Shown piece by piece: positions 62,566 to 64,000 of a DNA stretch of 64,000 nt. Each line of letters starts with the position of its first letter. Position 1 is the stretch's first letter. Source of the DNA: Alphaproteobacteria bacterium. GTDB taxonomy: Bacteria > Pseudomonadota > Alphaproteobacteria > Bin95. A model generated the notes under the pieces. The model ran no database searches, had not been told where the DNA came from, and was given only the letters and a program-made list of their open reading frames with translations. The stretch covers positions 38,028 to 102,027 of the forward strand of contig JAJEIH010000078.1 in the NCBI GenBank assembly GCA_022827685.1, written 5' to 3'. The translations under genes were made by a program, and so were the position numbers.

Positions 62566-63582
62566 ATGCAATTCGGGTTGATGACGCGCGGCCAGTACGA
62601 GCTTGGCGACGACATGCAGCAACGGTTCGCGGAGCTTGCCGAGCAGGTTCGGCTGGCGGACCGCCTCGGGTTTGCGTCCCTTACCAAGGGCTCGCACTAC
62701 AGCGCCTGGCCCTACCAGGATTTCCAGCAGCTGCCCTATCTCACCCGGATGATGGCGGTGGCCCCCAATCTCCGCCTCAATGCCGGCATCATCCTGCTGC
62801 CGCTGCACAAGCCGCTCGACCTCGCCGAGCAGCTGGCGACCATGGATGTCATGTCGGGCGGGCGGGTGATCGTGGGCGTGGGCCTCGGCTACCGGGATGT
62901 CGAATTCGCGGGATTCGGCACGGTGCAGGCGGAGCGGATACGCCGGTTCGAAGAGAACCTCGAAGCCATCAAGCGGCTCTGGACGGAAGACAAGGTCACC
63001 ATGGAGGGTTCGCACTTTATGCTGCGGGAGGCGTCCTGCCCTACCAAGCCGGTGCAGAAACCGCACCCGCCGGTCTGGGTCGGCGCCAATGCCGGCGGCG
63101 CGATCCGCCGGGCGGCGCGCCTCGGAACCTGTTGGTACATCAACCCCCACAACCGGATTTCGACGATCCTGGAGCAACTGGACGTCTATCGCCGGGCGCT
63201 GGACGATCTGGGCAAGCCCATGCCGGAGGAATTGCCGATCCGCCGCGAGGTGTTCGTCGCCGACAGCCGCGAGGACGCGATCCGGCTTTGCGGCCCTCAT
63301 CTCGCCGGCAAATACGCCGTCTATGCCTCCTGGGGCCAGGACAAGGCGATGCCGGCGGGCGATGCCGACCTTACCGCCGCCTTCGAGGACCTCGCCCGCG
63401 ACCGTTTCCTCGTCGGCTCGGCGGACGAAGTGGCGGAACAGATGATCGCGCTGGCGCGGGCCACCGGCGTCAACCACATCGTCATGAGCGTCCAGTGGTC
63501 GGGCATGCCGCAGAGCCTCGCGCTGGAAACCCTGCAACGCCTTGCCGAGGACGTGTTCCCCAGGGTGCGCCAGGGATTGTGA
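62566..63582 (+). CDS. LLM class flavin-dependent oxidoreductase, tandem copy 2
   Basis: A 338-residue paralogue of copy 1 with the same anchor motifs (FASLTKGSHYSAWPYQDFQQLPYL, GLGYRDVEFAGFG, PPVWVGANAGGAIRRAA) and the matching tail PRVRQGL. Copies differ throughout, so the duplication is old, unlike the SDR pair at 51.5-53.1 kb. Cofactor (FMN or F420) cannot be told. Confidence 0.92.
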   Translation: MQFGLMTRGQYELGDDMQQRFAELAEQVRLADRLGFASLTKGSHYSAWPYQDFQQLPYLTRMMAVAPNLRLNAGIILLPLHKPLDLAEQLATMDVMSGGRVIVGVGLGYRDVEFAGFGTVQAERIRRFEENLEAIKRLWTEDKVTMEGSHFMLREASCPTKPVQKPHPPVWVGANAGGAIRRAARLGTCWYINPHNRISTILEQLDVYRRALDDLGKPMPEELPIRREVFVADSREDAIRLCGPHLAGKYAVYASWGQDKAMPAGDADLTAAFEDLARDRFLVGSADEVAEQMIALARATGVNHIVMSVQWSGMPQSLALETLQRLAEDVFPRVRQGL

Positions 63583-63613
63583 CGTCCGCAGACGCTGTCC
63601 GGGATGCGGGCCC

Positions 63614-63691
63614 GTCATGATCTGTCATGTTTCGTCATGGGGACCTGCCGGACAGCGTTCGATAATGTCATGATATGTCATGTTCTGCATG
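63614..63691 (-). repeat. CATGAC 10-bp-phased repeats, locus 3
   Basis: On the + strand GTCATG occurs at 63614, 63624 and 63634 and again at 63667 and 63677, each group phased by 10 bp; TGCATG at 63686 is a degenerate sixth unit. On the minus strand this reads CATGAC as at 47.39 and 50.16 kb. It begins 31 bp after the LLM copy 2 stop. Confidence 0.85.
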
Positions 63692-64000
63692 CGTATGGCG
63701 CATGTCCCATGGCCGGTTCCGGCATGAGGTAGTCGTTTCGGGCGGGTTCCGGGCATTTCATCCCGTCTCTCGGGTTTTGCGTCTTCGGCATGGGTTCCTC
63801 CCCTCTGAACCGTCTTCGCTCCATTCTCTCCGCTGCCCGGCTCTTCCCGTGCAGCGGGACCCTAACCCAAGTTTAACAGTTTGGCGGTGGCTTCGGTTGA
63901 TATTGAAGTGTTCTGGTTCGGCAAGGTGTTGATATAGCTTGATTGTGGTTTTGGGCTTGTCGGTGTAGTGCCATTTTATTTTTGTGTTGAGGTTCCGGGG
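63692..64000. other. Right-edge non-coding stretch with low GC
   Basis: No convincing gene. A 63675-63932 frame has no motif or start site and crosses the repeat. The last ~120 bp (from about 63880) are markedly AT/T-rich (for example CCATTTTATTTTTGTG), unlike the rest of the window. This might be the start of a different region or a promoter for a gene beyond the edge. Confidence 0.5.

Noticed and set aside
60478..63618. A 1046-codon minus-strand open frame
   Set aside because: Antisense to the EamA and LLM genes, which have recognisable motifs on the plus strand.
63675..63932. An 85-residue gene at the right edge
   Set aside because: The frame starts inside the CATGAC repeats and shows no recognisable domain.

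Overview
This is a GC-rich window from what is most likely an alphaproteobacterium. The inference rests on gene order: PBP5-type carboxypeptidase-tmk-holB-metG-tatD, ispH-thrB-rnhA-peroxiredoxin and aroQ-accB-accC-aat. Genes are densely packed, with many ATGA/GTGA/TTGA stop-start overlaps. No rRNA, CRISPR or intact insertion sequence is present. One tRNA-Arg(CCG) lies at 20767-20842. The first gene is cut by the left edge.

Layout. 0-1.5 kb: end of a catabolic group (ThDP decarboxylase-like enzyme, SDR). 1.7-10.3 kb: cell-wall and housekeeping operon (lytic transglycosylase, RlpA, D,D-carboxypeptidase, tmk, holB, metG, TatD), ending in a metallo-beta-lactamase-fold protein read in frame into MazG. 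10.3-23 kb: accessory metabolism and transport, with a Rieske oxygenase, peptide ABC pieces separated by a BrnT/BrnA toxin-antitoxin pair, an acyl-CoA ligase, a translationally coupled PhyH/SDR/NMT1-like set, a Tat-exported multicopper oxidase, an amidohydrolase and a methyltransferase. 23.0-24.2 kb: a scar with an IS3 orfA relic. 24.2-35.2 kb: LysR regulator, polA, an in-frame MntR-oligopeptidase B fusion, ispH-thrB-rnhA, peroxiredoxin and a radical SAM protein. 35.2-46.7 kb: autoregulated MarR-EmrA pair, giant indolepyruvate:ferredoxin oxidoreductase, aroQ-accBC-aat, TauD-like oxygenase and a PLP decarboxylase. 46.7-47.4 kb: an isolated strong promoter, a hairpin-rich stretch and intergenic repeats. 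47.4-63.6 kb: a catabolic block with TusA and a persulfide-dioxygenase-like protein, two enoyl-CoA hydratases (one frameshifted), an RraA-fold protein, tandem SDRs, a two-subunit ring-hydroxylating dioxygenase, three luciferase-like oxidoreductases and a MoxR/VWA pair.

The most notable item is at 53100-54746. What looks like two ORFs is one selenoprotein gene of the UGSC family: an in-frame TGA at 53373-53375 sits exactly in the U-G-S-C motif and is followed by a stem-loop matching bacterial SECIS rules. A conventional gene caller would split or truncate it. Second, a family of 10-bp-phased CATGAC repeats occurs at three intergenic loci (47.39, 50.16 and 63.6 kb). A 25-bp version is present in opposite orientations at both ends of the 47.4-63.7 kb block. 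Third, two unusual in-frame fusions (MBL-MazG, MntR-PtrB) need confirmation of the missing stop codons.

All functional calls come from reading motifs and translated sequence. No database search was run.
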